The translations under genes were made by a program, and so were the position numbers. Below are positions 50,574-62,296 of a DNA stretch of 64,000 bases, in pieces. Origin of the DNA: Alentia gelatinosa (Eukaryota > Annelida > Polychaeta > Phyllodocida > Polynoidae); NCBI GenBank assembly GCA_950022655.1, contig OX465580.1, positions 100,582,797-100,646,796 of the forward strand, given 5' to 3'. Each line of letters opens with the position of its first letter. Position 1 is the first letter of the stretch. The notes under the pieces are model-generated. The model did no database searches, was not told the origin of the DNA, and saw only the letters and a list, made by a program, of their open reading frames with translations.

Positions 50574-53500
50574 ATGTTAGTTAAGAATCACATGGTAGTC
50601 TTCCTTATATATACTTATTTGGCGAATGGAATGTGTGATGTTAATGGTAAGTATAACTTTTAAACCTCCTTTCACAAATAATTAATTTGTAAATCACTTT
50701 ATCTTACCCCTGCCCCTGGTACAAGATTAGACATTTATTAGATAAGAAAAATATTCAAAGATCACCCCACTAAAGTTTTTTTTATATATAATATAGATAT
50801 ATATATATATATATTTCTTTATTGAGATCATATAATACAAGTTCCATTTGCGTACATTAGTGCATAGTTTACTCTCAACAGAGGCTGGGGCCTCAGCCTT
50901 TTTTAACGACGGTAGGTGTGTATTCTCGTCACCTCTGACGCAACTTAAGTTATTGATTTATTCCAGGGTTCGTACATAGACAGCCCAGGTTTTTCCAGGC
51001 TCTAATATTTCTTTTCCAGGCACCTATCAATCTGAATCAAATATGAAGACAAATAATCAAAACAGCTATATTATTAGCAAAGAGGATTTTTGGAAGTATC
51101 TCATCCAAGTCACTGAAATACAGGTGTTGCCGTTCAACGCCACCTAACGGCCCACTCTCTAGTTACGCGGCCGCTCGGACAAACACGGCCGAGTCAGGCG
51201 GCTTGTATATATATTGTAACGATCGTGTATCGGGAATGACAACAACACCAGATAATTAAAGTGCCCAAGCGTTAAGAAGTTGTTATATTGTAACAATAAA
51301 CATGTACAATGTCCAACAGCAGTGTGACAAGCCTAACTGGTCTAAGTTACCATCCAGAAAGGGGTAGAGTGTCTTGTGTCTAAGCCAGTGACCTCACTCA
51401 AAGAGCTGGTGCACCAGACTGACTCGACCCAGCCGCGCTCGCCGTATTTATAGCGCTGGGTCATGACGTCCTGTGACGTCATGACTCGCAAGCCCCCATC
51501 CACCGGAGGAACCGTCTATACTTCAGAGGACCGCCCCACCTCCTCCGGAGGAGCTAGCGAGTGACGATACCCGTGTTCATTACACTCTCCCCACCTCAAA
51601 TTAAACTACATCCTCTCATTTAAGGGCAGCTCTGATATGCCCACTACCCAGTCTGTCTAGAGTACCGGGGTGGCTGCTACCCAGCCTTGACCCCACTCAT
51701 GGGGTTGCCCCTTATGGGGGCTTACCAAATATAAAAAATCTCATCTTACTACTGGGGGCCCCATAGGGGGGTCTACCAGGAACTATACACCGGGGGCCCC
51801 TGAGGGGGGTCTACCGGGAAACTTACACCGGGGGCCCCTTAGGGGGGACTACCAGGCCTAAACATACACCGGGGACCCCTTAGGGGTGGTCTACCGGGGG
51901 TGTTTCTTCTGCTTTGACATAGTCGTTCTCCTTCTCCAGCTGATTGCAGCTCCTGCATGCCAGTGCCCTGCCCGCCAGTGCCCTGCGTGCCAGTGCCCTG
52001 CGTGCCAGTGCCCTGCATGCCAGTGTTCTGCATGCCAATGCCCTGCACAACAGTGCCTGCGCTCCTGTGCCCTGTGCTCCTGTGCCTTTCGCTCCTGTGC
52101 CCCGCGCTCCAGTGACCTGCACTCTGCGCCCTGCACTCCTGCGCCCTGCACTCCTGCACCCTGCACTCCTACGCCCTGCACTCCTGTGCCCTGCATGGCT
52201 ATGCCCATAACAACCAAAACACATCAGGTGATCTGCACTCCGCAGCAGGGCCCGCCACACTCCACACGGGGGGGGGGGCCCGCCACACTCCGCAAGGGGG
52301 GGGGCCTGCCGCACTCCGCAGAGGGGGCCCGCCGCACTCCGCAGGGGGGGGGGGGGGGGGGCCGCCGCACTTCGCAAGGGGGGGGGGGGCGCCGCACTCT
52401 ACAGGGGGGCCCGCCACACGGCCGTCCCCCGGAGATAGCCGCCTCCTGGGTTCCGCCCTTCACAACACGGCCGTCCTCCGGAGATAGCCGCCTCCCGGGT
52501 TCCGCCCTCCACAACACGGCCGTCCCCCGGAGATAGCCGCCTCCCGGGTTCCGCCCTCCACAACACGGCCGTCCTCCGGAGATGGCCGCCTCCCGGGTGC
52601 CGCCCTCCAAAACACGGCCGCGGTCGGCACGGGCCACCCTCCGGAGACGGCTACCTCTCGGTGGCGCCCTCCAAAACACGGCCCCGCCTCCACTATCGGT
52701 CTGCACTCCACACACCGCAACACTTCCACCGGAGGCACTCCTCAAAGACAGCTCTCCCCTCGGGAGGTGGCTGCTCCTCTAAAACAAAGAAGCACCAGTC
52801 TCCCAGAGATATCTGCTGCCTTCTTGGGTTTGTTTGTTTCGGTAGCCACCCTCTACAACACCTCCCTCCTCCGGAGATGGTCGCTCTTCTACCTCCCGCT
52901 AAAATGTGAGCGACGTCACTCTAAAGCGGTCTATGAATTCTCGACAAGCTGTCTGACCATGCTACCGCCGTTAGTATGGCCCCAAGTTGCTGCATCGGAC
53001 ATTAGTATCCCGCGGAATATTAACTGGGACTCTCTCATTGCTTGTAACCCAGCTAGATTATTCACTAAGCTTAGCTCCATTTAATTCTGATATACAGACC
53101 CATGGGTTTCCAGGGTTCTGCTTGTCATCCTGCGATCGTAAAAACGGGAAATTAATCCCACCGCTGCCACCAATGTAACGATCGTGTATCGGGAATGACA
53201 ACAACACCAGATAATTAAAGTGCCCAAGCGTTAAGAAGTTGTTATATTGTAACAATAAACATGTACAATGTCCAACAGCAGTGTGACAAGCCTAACTGGT
53301 CTAAGTTACCATCCAGAAAGGGGTAGAGTGTCTTGTGTCTAAGCCAGTGACCTCACTCAAAGAGCTGGTACACCAGACTGACTCGACCCAGCCGCGCTCG
53401 CCGTATTTATAGCGCTGGGTCATGACGTCATGTGACGTCATTACTCGCAAGCCCCCATCCACCGGAGGAACCGTCTATACTTCAGAGGACTGCCCCACCT

Positions 53501-56500
53501 CCTCCGGAGGAGCTAGCGAGTGACGATACCCTGTTCATTACACTATAGAGAGACACACAGCAATCACACCTAGAGTGAGAACGGTCGGTGTGCTTGCAGG
53601 AGTGTTGTTTTTTGACAGATTAAATTGCTGGAACAAACTATGGTATTGTCTTAATGGGTGTGAACTGTCTAAACTTTATAGTTGATAATTATCTTGGTTT
53701 TAACTTGGAAAAAGATAAGCATATATAATAGGGAGCCAAAGTGAACCCGCTGCAACCACAGATAGCCGGTCACAAAATACTATTTCCGGGTATAGGCGCT
53801 CAGTACTTAGACTATGTAGGTTCGTGATTTTATTACCCACCCAATACAGAGTCTCCATACTAAGCCTATGGAGCCTCCAGATCGCTACTGAGTAGGATAC
53901 GGGAAGCCATATTCTCCTAGGAGGATACAGCTTTTTCGGCCACCTGACTGGCATTATAGGAACTATTTTATGTAAACAATGCATGGGGCTTGGGTCGAAT
54001 TTCTAATCATTTACAACATTTTTTTCCTAATAATTAGTCGGAAGGTAAGTAATAAATACACAATATTACCATGATTTCGATCTGAGTGGCCGTATTCTCC
54101 GCGTAGTTGACGCGTAGTAATACTCTGAGCGATAGCGAGGTGTAATGCGTAGCGTCAACTACGAAGAGAATACGACCACGCAGATCCAAATCATGGTTAT
54201 ATTGTATTTATTACTCACTTATTTTTAGATTTAAGCAATAAAAATGATCGTTAGAAAACTTTTCGATGTAGTTAAGAAGTTAAGTTTGGGACTACTTTCA
54301 TCATAATGGGACTACTTTCATCTCAAAAATCTGTATCCTCCTAGGAGGGTACGCAGCTCCGTATCCTACTCAGTAGCGATCTGTAAGCTACATAGGCTTA
54401 GTATGGAGACTCCGTATCAGGTGGGTAATAAATATGTGTCATTCTCCAATCTTTTAGATCCAAATTTTTAATAAACTTAACAACTGTTATCGTAGTTTTG
54501 AAACAAAGTTATTCAGAGACGATAGTTATAAACTTCACTTCAAAAGTAACAAACGAGACCAAAAACATAAGTCTAGCCTCAAACCCCCATAGCTTTAGCA
54601 CTAAGACTCGTTCTTACTGGCCACCGGAAATGGTGTTTTGTAGGTGGGTATCTGTGGTTTCAGCGGGTTCACTTTGGCTCCCTATAGCTAGGCCTGCCAA
54701 TGTATTAGTGTATATATGCAGTTTCGGGGTCCCCTGTGTTATCTAAGGTATCATTGAGTTGATATGCATGTATCATACATAAAATTGGAGCTGAAATACC
54801 ATAAAATTTGATGCGATCGCTTTTATTTCTATGGAAATAATGTGCATGGGTATTATAAATGTTTTACACTCATACACCCAGTGCTCCAATGCTAAAGAAT
54901 ACGTTGCGAGGGGGTTGTTTGGCTGCAGACATTGCGTAACCAACCAGATAAGGTGCAACACCGGCCTATGGAAAGCTAATAATGTCCAGAATTTCATAAA
55001 CTAAAAAGAATTAATTCAATTTTCCAGGCTCTTTCGGGTTTTTCCAGGCTCTCTGTAAGAATTCCTCGGAGCTGTTTCACTAGTAGAGGGGTAAAAGCGA
55101 GAGGTAGGACTGCAACAGTGCCAGCAACAGCGATACCAACAGTGTCAAGCACAAATTTCCTGTTTCATCAGTGGTCTTGCTGTTGAGGTGGGACCAACTC
55201 TCCCTGTTGGCATATCTTACGGCAGAGTGCACTTAGTGAGCACAGGTTCTATCAAACTTGGACAGTACAAGTCTAACTCACTGTGCATATAGAAGATTTT
55301 CAGTATGAATTAAGCCATGAAACTTTACCAACAGTAAGGGATACATATAACCTATAATGATATAATCGTACCAAATATGAATAAGATTGCCTGCACCGGT
55401 CTGCCAATATTCACATTTGAATTTTGAATTATCAACTACTTGAGTACACTGGCCACCAGAGCAGACCTTTGCTTTGACAAAATTCAAACGTGAATAATGG
55501 GCGATTGGAGCAGCCGATCTTCATATTTGGAGGGATTATAGATTATAGGTATCCCTTACTTGTGTTAAACTTTCAATTCTATGGGGAAGTGCGCTGACAA
55601 AACTCCAACGAGAGGGTTGACCCTCTCGCCAACAGCGCCACCACAGTGCCAGGTAGAGTGACATCCAATTTACTAGTCAAACGGGCACTCTCACTGTTGG
55701 TGACGCTACTTTCCGGAGTGACTGCACCTTCTAATGAAACGCACACTGACGCTGTGGTGGCACTGTTGGAAACAACTAGACTTATCACTTCTAGTGAAAC
55801 AGCCCCCTGGCTTTTCCAGGCCTGGAAAATCTTAAAGCATAATTCCAGTCTTTTCCAGGTTTTCCAGGCTCTGTACGAACCCTGTTATTCAATAAAAACA
55901 TGTCATAATAATCATGTCATATATATACATCACGGGTGCACAATGAATTGATTTAATCTTACACATTGCCTTATCAATAACGATGAACTTCATTTGTTAA
56001 TAACACAGACTTGGCTGACCTGGGTCAATTTTCCTGGGTTGGAAACATGAGGCTCCTGCCTGGCCCATCCAATTATGCCTCGCTATTGTTCTCTAGTTCC
56101 CATTTTCGCCACCACGGTGCAGAGTGTTTCCTTTCTTTAACTATTAAAACTTCTCAAAAGGTGCAATAATTTGTATTGACATAATTGGTACCACGGATCT
56201 GACTGACCTGGGCCCTGTTTTTCAGTCACGACAATCGTTATGAACGACATGTTTTTGCTCTGAGTCTGCTATAGTCGCGACATTTTGGAGGGTCGGACAA
56301 TTATCGCAGCCCTACGACACGTAGGGCGGTGTGAGGTGTGCTATAGTCACGACAGTCGGTGGCTATTGGAGCGGAAAATGATGCCCAAAGTATCGTAGGT
56401 CTAAGACATCTATGGACATGTTGTACCGAATGCGGAACTTCACTTCCCGTGGGAGTTAAGCGATGAAATTTTAATACGAGTAAGGTATACATATAACCAA

Positions 56501-59500
56501 TAATTGTACCAAATATGAAGATAATCGGCCGCACCGTTATGAAGTTATCAGCATTTGAAATTTGTCATACCAAATGTTGCTGTTGTGGCCAGTGTACCAC
56601 TACAATCACGTGATCTAATTTATGCGGCGACCTTGACATCGACTGCCACACTGCACCGCTAGAGCAACCTTCGGAAACAGGTTTTGTGGAGCGATAAACC
56701 AGAGCGGCGCAGTGTGATCGACTGCGCCTACTTCACTCTCCCATCAGAGATTCAGCGTGCTACACCGCGGAAGATCTGCTAGGACAGTGCGTGTATGATA
56801 TCCAATCAATAGCTCAACGTTTCATATTCAAACGCCGATAACTTCATAACGGTCTGGCCGTTCTTCTTCATATTTGGTACGATTATAGGTTATATGTATC
56901 CCTTACTCGTGTTAAAATTTCATGGCTTAATTCCGTCGGGAAGTAGAAAAATCCTCAATATACGCACAAAGATGTGTTATAGAACCTAAGACAGTTCTAT
57001 ACTTGTCGTAGCGGCCGACATTTTTCGCGGCGATCGTCCGTGCCGCACTACGATCGTGTCTATAGAACACCCGCCATCTTTTGTCTTCCAAAGTGTCGTA
57101 CATTCACTCTACGATCTTAGGGTATCGGTAATAACAATTGTTGTGACTGAAAAACAGGGCCCTGGATTGGCAACCGACCGCCTGTGGCCAGTAGGTGTTG
57201 GACTCGCTATTGTCTTTAGGGTTCTTTCATTACCCAGAAGAGGCGCTACTGTCGCCAACGTTAGTTTCCGATTTTTCACACCAGGCGGCGCCGCGTTTGT
57301 GCACGCTGACTTAGCCCCTAGAAGGGCTAGGGATATAATTCTAACTCTTCTGAGAAGGTATCACATTGGGGAAGACAGCTAAATACTTTAGAAAGGCCTG
57401 GTTGAGTGGTAATATTTTTGAAACTTTGACTTTTCACCGGTGAACATAATGTCAACTGCTTTGTGTAGGTATCATATTGCGGAATATATCTCCGCCGAGC
57501 CCCCTAGCGGATACTGCGGGAACCAGCGTACGGGGCTGTGTGCCAACATGGCGCTAGCGGCGCCCTCTCGAGGGCTCTCGCGGGGCGGTGACGTCACCTC
57601 CCGGGTATAAAGCTGGGCGCGCGGTTCCGAGACGGGCATTCCGGTAGACTGTAGTACGTCCCGTTGTCGCTAGGTGCCAGGGCGCTCATGCTCCCAAACT
57701 GGGACTGTGAAAGGCTGCCATTTTAGATTGGAATTCCCACCGGTGTATCCCAGCAAGCAGCGCGATAATGGCGGATCGCTGGTGCTCAGCATATGTATAG
57801 CTTGTCGGCAACCAGCGTATCACGCATGCGCGGTTAAATGTAAACAAACCAAGGACAGTGGTAGCTGTCAAGTCGTAAATCGACTCCAAATTGAAATATA
57901 GAGAAACTAATATATGATCCCTTATAGAGTAAAGCATTCTGCTGTGTGTATGTATGGGCTGATGCTGTGTCTGCCTCACTGGTGTGTGCACCAATGCTGG
58001 CAGCTGGGTGTTGGGCTCCACTCCACGTGTGCACCCACCGTTGAGATTCAAAACAAACCACGTAGACCCGCGGCGGCGGCGGCGATGTTTTTAATACTCC
58101 AGATCGCACGCACCTCAGTGGCATCTTTATTTCCCTCCTTGTAGTAGACACATAGACCCCTACTCTATAGTAGAGGTCTATGACCCACACACGCACACCA
58201 CTGCCGTACCTGACGCATACCGTACCTGAACACGGCTGTCAAGTGTGTGGTTTGTTTTGAATCTCAAAAACATCGCCGCCGCGGGTCTACTCACGGACAT
58301 TCCCGCCAAGAGTAACCGGTACGGTACCATACATACGGCCAACTAGACAGTGTATACTTTTTTTTTTATTAAACAATCATACATATTTCCATTACCGATA
58401 GTATGCGGCACGCAGTTTGCCGCAAATCACCCGATATAAACACCGGCCGCCGAGATTCCTACTTGTCAAACTGATGCTATAAATAGCACAACGAATCACG
58501 ATATCCAATCCGCGCGTAGGGGACTGGCCAATCATAGCCATGGACACAGTACACTTTCACGTACCGTAACCCGAAGGTGGCGCGGTGCGTGGACGGACTA
58601 GCATTCCGGGTGAGCCAGCTCTCGCGGCGAAGCCACAAACAGAGTCCCCACTCGTCCCCACGGGATTTAGATAGGACTTGCGTTAGTTCAAATTGTACCC
58701 ACAGGCTCTGCAATAAACCTTCTTACCTTGTTAGGGTGCACTGGAATTTCCTAGTCTGTCGTTCATTACAGTATTGAGGTCAGTCTAAAAACCAATTTTT
58801 AAACTTTTAAATTATAATCCCCATTTTTATTATAGGTGAACGAGTATCTTCATCGTTTGGAATCCATACAAAACAAAGGCAGAAATTAAAAAGATCTCAG
58901 ACAACAAACACAAAGAATTCTAGAGGTGTTGAAGAGAAGACTGGTATTTCGCCAACCTACGTATTACGGGGACGCCAAGCCATGCTTAATGTGTTGGCTG
59001 GTAAAAAAGAACGTGTATTAGCATCTCCAACCATTCACTGGTCAAGACCTTCAGGTGTTTCTCTCATAGATGGCCGCTACCGAATAACAGATCTTGGGAC
59101 TCTCTTTATTGATGACGCAGAAGCAAAGGATTCAGGAGAATACATTTGTGCTATCAGAGGAACAGATGAAACAGGCGAGCTTATAACAAGGACTTTTAGT
59201 CAGATACTAGTCGTTTTTGTATTACCAGAACTGAATTACCTAGTCACTCTTAAATACAGTGCTGTAAACTGTGATCGTGAGCTGATTAATGAGAAAATAA
59301 CAGATCTTCGATCGAGTCTTTGCACAGGTGAATGTGAAGCAAATGATGTGAAGGGACAGTGTAATTCTATGTCACAGGATGAAATACAGGGTCAACTGTG
59401 GATAACTTTTCTCATCCTCCCTTCAGATGACATTGTTATTCCTGATTGTACTACAACATGCATGCTTACAATGCTTAAAACATCCATGAACACTAAACTT

Positions 59501-60472
59501 GAATCCGTGAAGGATTTTGTTGTACGTGAATCAACAATGGAGGGATCTACCATGACCATTACAACAGAGGATATGACTTGGAAGTTGCATTCTGCGTGTG
59601 CTAGTGGTTATATGTTGGACAACCATGTTTGTATACCATGCTCTCCAGGTTCTTACAGTAACGAACATGAGGTTACATGTATTCCATGTGCTGATGGGTT
59701 TTACCAGCCAGACTTTGCCATGAAAGACTGCTTCAGATGTAATGAAGGGGCGTCGACAGCTGAAGATGGGGCCACCTCAGAAAATGATTGTGTTAAGGCA
59801 GGTGTAGTTGTGGTAACACTATCAACATCTCAGGAAAAAGGTCTTATCGCTGGTGCTGCAATTTTTGTATCGACAATCATTATCGTGGTCTGTGCCGTGG
59901 CTGTTAAAATATATATGAACTCCAAGAAGTCTACAACAAAAAGTATAGTGGATAGAAATATCCAAGATGACAGCGCTGCACCTCTAGTACCCTTGGATCA
60001 AAACAGCAAAGTTTCATTGCATCCGTTCTTGAAGAGGCAAAATCGTCACAAACAATCGAAACTTCAGAAGTCCCATATCAGGCATTCCAAAAGTGTGGCT
60101 AGAGATAAGGTACGGGGTCAAAATAGTATTTCCTCTGACCACATGTATATGACTCCAGTTCCATCGTCAAGATCAATTTATATCAACCAAGTAAACCAGT
60201 CCTCTCGAGAAAATGGGACTGATACTGATAATATATATGAGCATCTGGACTGCGGACAATCTATTTCTAACCCCAGATTACCTGGCCAAAGTAGCTGGTC
60301 CTCTGAAAATTACCGGGCTATGGGTTCCCTCCACCATCAATATATAAGCCATAAGTTTAAATCTCCTGTTGAGGTACATAGTGAACAGTTTGTCTCACCT
60401 GCGGTACCCCCAAGGCGATCTAATCAACGTCTTGCTCCAATCCCTCCCCCACGCCCTTCACCGTATAAGTAG
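50574..60472 (+). CDS. Single-pass receptor: Ig-like + Cys-rich (GCC2/GCC3-like) + TM + SH2/SH3-motif tail
   Basis: The model is two exons, 50574-50646 (signal peptide) and 58836-60472, with 73+1637 nt and matching phase 1 at the junction, giving 569 aa. Residues 1-20 are a hydrophobic signal peptide (MLVKNHMVVFLIYTYLANG). Residues ~65-145 resemble an I-set Ig domain: an IHW core Trp and LFIDDAEAKDSGEYIC are clear, but the usual first Cys appears to be Val (LNVLAG). Residues ~278-344 are Cys-rich (CIPCSPGSYS.., CIPCADGFYQ..), like GCC2/GCC3 ephrin-receptor-type repeats. A membrane helix spans about 359-381. The tail has YMTP, YINQ (YxN, Grb2-type), YEHL, and proline motifs VPPRRS and PPPRPSPYK. 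It therefore looks like a signalling receptor of unknown ligand, with no enzymatic domain. More phase-1 exons could lie in the 8.2 kb intron, which is full of transposons. The exon 2 reading is firm; its link to the signal exon is an inference. Confidence 0.7.
51215..51584 (-). repeat. 3' LTR of the short LTR element
   Basis: 370 bp, with TATA CTATAAATAC (minus) near 51445-51454 and CRE-like sites at 51463-51482. Confidence 0.9.
51950..52700. repeat. Tandem repeats and G-runs inside the short LTR element
   Basis: 51957-52200 is a ~15-20 bp repeat around CCAGTGCCCTGC, giving Cys/Ala- or Gly/His-rich phantom frames. 52268-52405 has four separate long G-runs alternating with CCGCCGCACTCCGCA. 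52420-52690 holds five ~50 bp units with ACACGGCCGTCC and GGAGATAGCCGCCTCC. Confidence 0.8.
53174..53542 (-). repeat. 5' LTR of the short LTR element
   Basis: 369 bp, almost identical to the LTR at 51215. It carries TGACGTCATGTGACGTCAT, two CRE palindromes side by side. Confidence 0.9.
53729..54684. mobile_element. TIR element nested in repeat R1
   Basis: TAGGGAGCCAAAGTGAACCC at the left is inverted at the right (GGGTTCACTTTGGCTCCCTA), and the TIR extends ~60 bp. The uninterrupted R1 copy at 12.36 kb confirms both borders. The 956 bp consist mainly of another element (53829-54432). Confidence 0.85.
53829..54432. mobile_element. Fold-back MITE, full-length copy, nested in the TIR element
   Basis: TTTATTACCCACC and GGTGGGTAATAAA form the ends of long TIRs that share GAGTCTCCATACTAAGCCTA. 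The centre is the same fold-back found at 10360-10500. Confidence 0.85.
55067..55810. mobile_element. TIR element, copy 2
   Basis: GCTGTTTCACTAG and CTAGTGAAACAGCCCCCTGG ends, as at 46507-47632, with an internal palindrome at 55305-55585. This copy lacks the nested bipartite fold-back. It is bordered by repeated TTTTCCAGGCTCT strings. Confidence 0.75.
56210..57162. mobile_element. 953 bp TIR element
   Basis: GGGCCCTGTTTTTCAGTCACGACAAT-like left end (first 20 bases GGGCCCTGTTTTTCAGTCAC) is inverted at the right (GTGACTGAAAAACAGGGCCC). The centre contains GGTTATATGTATCCCTTAC arms shared with 46.7 and 55.3 kb. Only its right half occurs at 44735-45251. Confidence 0.8.
57470..57680 (+). promoter_or_regulatory. 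GC-rich promoter-like segment (CRE + TATA) in receptor intron 1
   Basis: TGACGTCA at 57589-57596 is followed 10 bp later by TATAAA at 57606-57611 and by a CpG-rich GGGCGCGCGG stretch. A CAACATGGCG YY1-like site lies upstream. It may be an orphan LTR or an alternative promoter; no LTR borders could be fixed. Confidence 0.45.
58038..58295. repeat. Inverted repeat with CGG triplet run
   Basis: GAGATTCAAAACAAACCAC and GACCCGCGGCGGCGGCGGCG at 58040-58085 are inverted at 58240-58290 (GTGTGGTTTGTTTTGAATCTC). A smaller hairpin CCTCTACTATAGAG lies between. Confidence 0.7.
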
Positions 60473-60568
60473 AATACCTTTAAGCTCACTGAAATGCTAA
60501 CGAGTAATCACTTGTTGTTTACATCTCGCGAAAAAAAAGATCAAAAGTATTGCCTTGATGTGTCATAA

Positions 60569-60574
60569 TTTATT
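60569..60574 (-). terminator. Polyadenylation signal of WASHC3
   Basis: AATAAA on the minus strand about 310 nt past the WASHC3 stop and about 100 bp from the stop of the convergent receptor gene, so the two 3' UTRs probably abut or overlap. No clear plus-strand AATAAA was found just after the receptor stop. Confidence 0.55.
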
Positions 60575-60880
60575 CCACAGAAGCATGGCTAGATTCTAGT
60601 CTTTTATAGGTATAAGACGACTGCGCATTTATAACATTTCCTACTGGGCAATCAACCTAATTCTACGGCCAAATGCAGATTACAAGTGGCAGATGAAAGG
60701 GTTCTCTTTCCAATTATTTACAGATTCGACAATCGATAGCACCATAACAGACATTACTAAAGTGTCGCATTTTTTGTCTTCAGGAAATTGGAATGCAAAT
60801 CGGTACAAATAACATGTTTGTATAATCTCATAGAAATATATCGATTTATCTTGGAAAGCAATTTTAACACCGAGTGCAGT

Positions 60881-62134
60881 TCAGTCGCTAAAACCAGAAC
60901 TGTCATCATCGTCGTCAGAGCTAGCTTGGTTTTCATCAGAGCTAAATTCGGCATCACTTTCCTGTCGCTTCTGAGACTGGTTAGCATCGGGTACTGGAGC
61001 ATCAGGTTTACTACAAATAGAAAGTGCATGTGGTACATGTATGATTGTATTTGGAAAATACTTCCAGGTACATCTGGTGTTCACCCAGGTGACATTTGCG
61101 TTAGTGGTCAATATTTATAAAATATAGTATAAGTGAAATGTATCGAGCGCAATAACAGTTTGAATATTTGATTTGATTTTTATGGCAATGATGATAATTT
61201 ATGACTTTACTTTAAAATATACCTGGCCTCTACCTTTAAAATCGAACTCCGAAACCCTGAACACGTATTTTATTTCTTTCAAAGCAGAATACGAGAAATG
61301 GTACTTACTCTATCAAGTCAGGATCCAATCCTTCGGCAGCCATTTTCACTCTCAATGCTCCAGCTGGTACACCCTACAATGCCAAATTGAATATTTTAGT
61401 CACAGGACTATAATTATGGTTTAGCACTGAAGCTACTCCCTGTAGATGTCAAAACACTCCACATAGCAAGGGTTGTAGAGCAATAGGGGGTAGGGGTACA
61501 GAATTTGAGTATGGCCCTTCTTTTATTGCGTCCAAGATTGAGACGGGTTAGGGGTGGGGTCAAAATATTCAGAAATTTTGCGTACATACTTTTATATTGA
61601 TTGTGGCATACTATCTTTTCCTTTTTAACCATGGTGTAATTTCATTACAGGACTTGACACTCCATGTTCTGATTGTGATTTTACATAGAAAATCAATGTG
61701 GGCTTGTCATTAGACATAACTATAGTTTTATGATCTCTATCTATTCTCTTTTTTTAACGGTTTGGCCAAATATTTCCATGTTTTACACTGCTTCTGCTTA
61801 TAGGAATGTAATAACTGATGACAATTTTAGATTTAAACTACAAGGCATTGATACGCATGTACTTGTTGTTTGTGTAATGTGATTAACTTTAACTCACCAC
61901 CTGAAGCATTTTGAAATATTTCATATATCTAGGATCTTGTGACACAGTCATTTTAGGTTTCTCCTCGACTTTCTCCTCTTGCTGGACAGCCGCTTGGGAG
62001 GGGACATTCTCCGTTGTTGCTGTCGATGGAGCGTTCTCCTGTGTTGGCTCATTTTTCGTTGGTTCTGCATCTGCCTTAACAGTCTCTGCACTAGTTGGTA
62101 CTGTGACGTCTTCTAAGCCCGGAATAGATGACAG
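60881..62134 (-). CDS. WASHC3: WASH complex subunit 3 (WASHC3/CCDC53), 3' three exons, 5' part missing
   Basis: The exons, in transcript order, are 62134-61898 (237 nt), 61373-61309 (65 nt) and 61010-60881 (130 nt with the stop), all with GT..AG junctions. They encode LSSIPGLEDV, then a Thr/Glu/Pro-rich linker, then the family core VSQDPRYMKYFKMLQVGVP, KMAAEGLDPDLID and KPDAPVPD, ending in an acidic Ser/Asp tail (SSDDDDDSSGFSD). WASHC3 is a small coiled-coil subunit of the endosomal WASH complex, which activates Arp2/3 on endosomes. The expected N-terminal helical exons are not visible in the 1.9 kb before the window edge and probably lie further out. The intron upstream of 62134 contains a TIR element. 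The tail converges with the receptor gene at 60472. Confidence 0.88.
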
Positions 62135-62296
62135 CTGAAAATGTATAATTTTTGTGGCGTTATATTTCTTGAAAGTCAGATGGATTCCTCTACAAACTGG
62201 CTGGTATCTGCCTGTGTATGTTATACTAACAGGCAGGTAGTATCCCTGGCTGGAGTGCTGGCAGAGGTTGATTGCTGGTTTTAGAGTCTATTCTAA

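Larger units (their letters stand above)
51215..53542 (-). mobile_element. Short non-autonomous LTR element (2.3 kb, no pol)
   Basis: LTRs of 370 and 369 bp (51215-51584, 53174-53542) start TGTAACGATCG and end TTCATTACA and are nearly identical. The 1.59 kb interior has no gag or pol motifs. A primer-binding site TTGGTGGCAGCGGTGGGATT (minus, 53154-53173) and a polypurine tract GGTGGGGAGAG (minus, 51585-51595) define the orientation. Each LTR has paired CRE sites and a minus-strand TATA box CTATAAATAC. It would need enzymes supplied by another element. It lies in intron 1 of the receptor gene, antisense to it. Confidence 0.9.

Noticed and set aside
50300..50575. 91-codon minus-strand frame upstream of tubulin
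   Set aside because: It lies in the promoter and 5' leader of tubulin and has no similarity I recognise.
51886..52536. Cys/Ala-rich 216-codon frame that could look like a metallothionein-type protein
   Set aside because: It is a translation of short tandem repeats in the LTR element; other frames on both strands are equally open.
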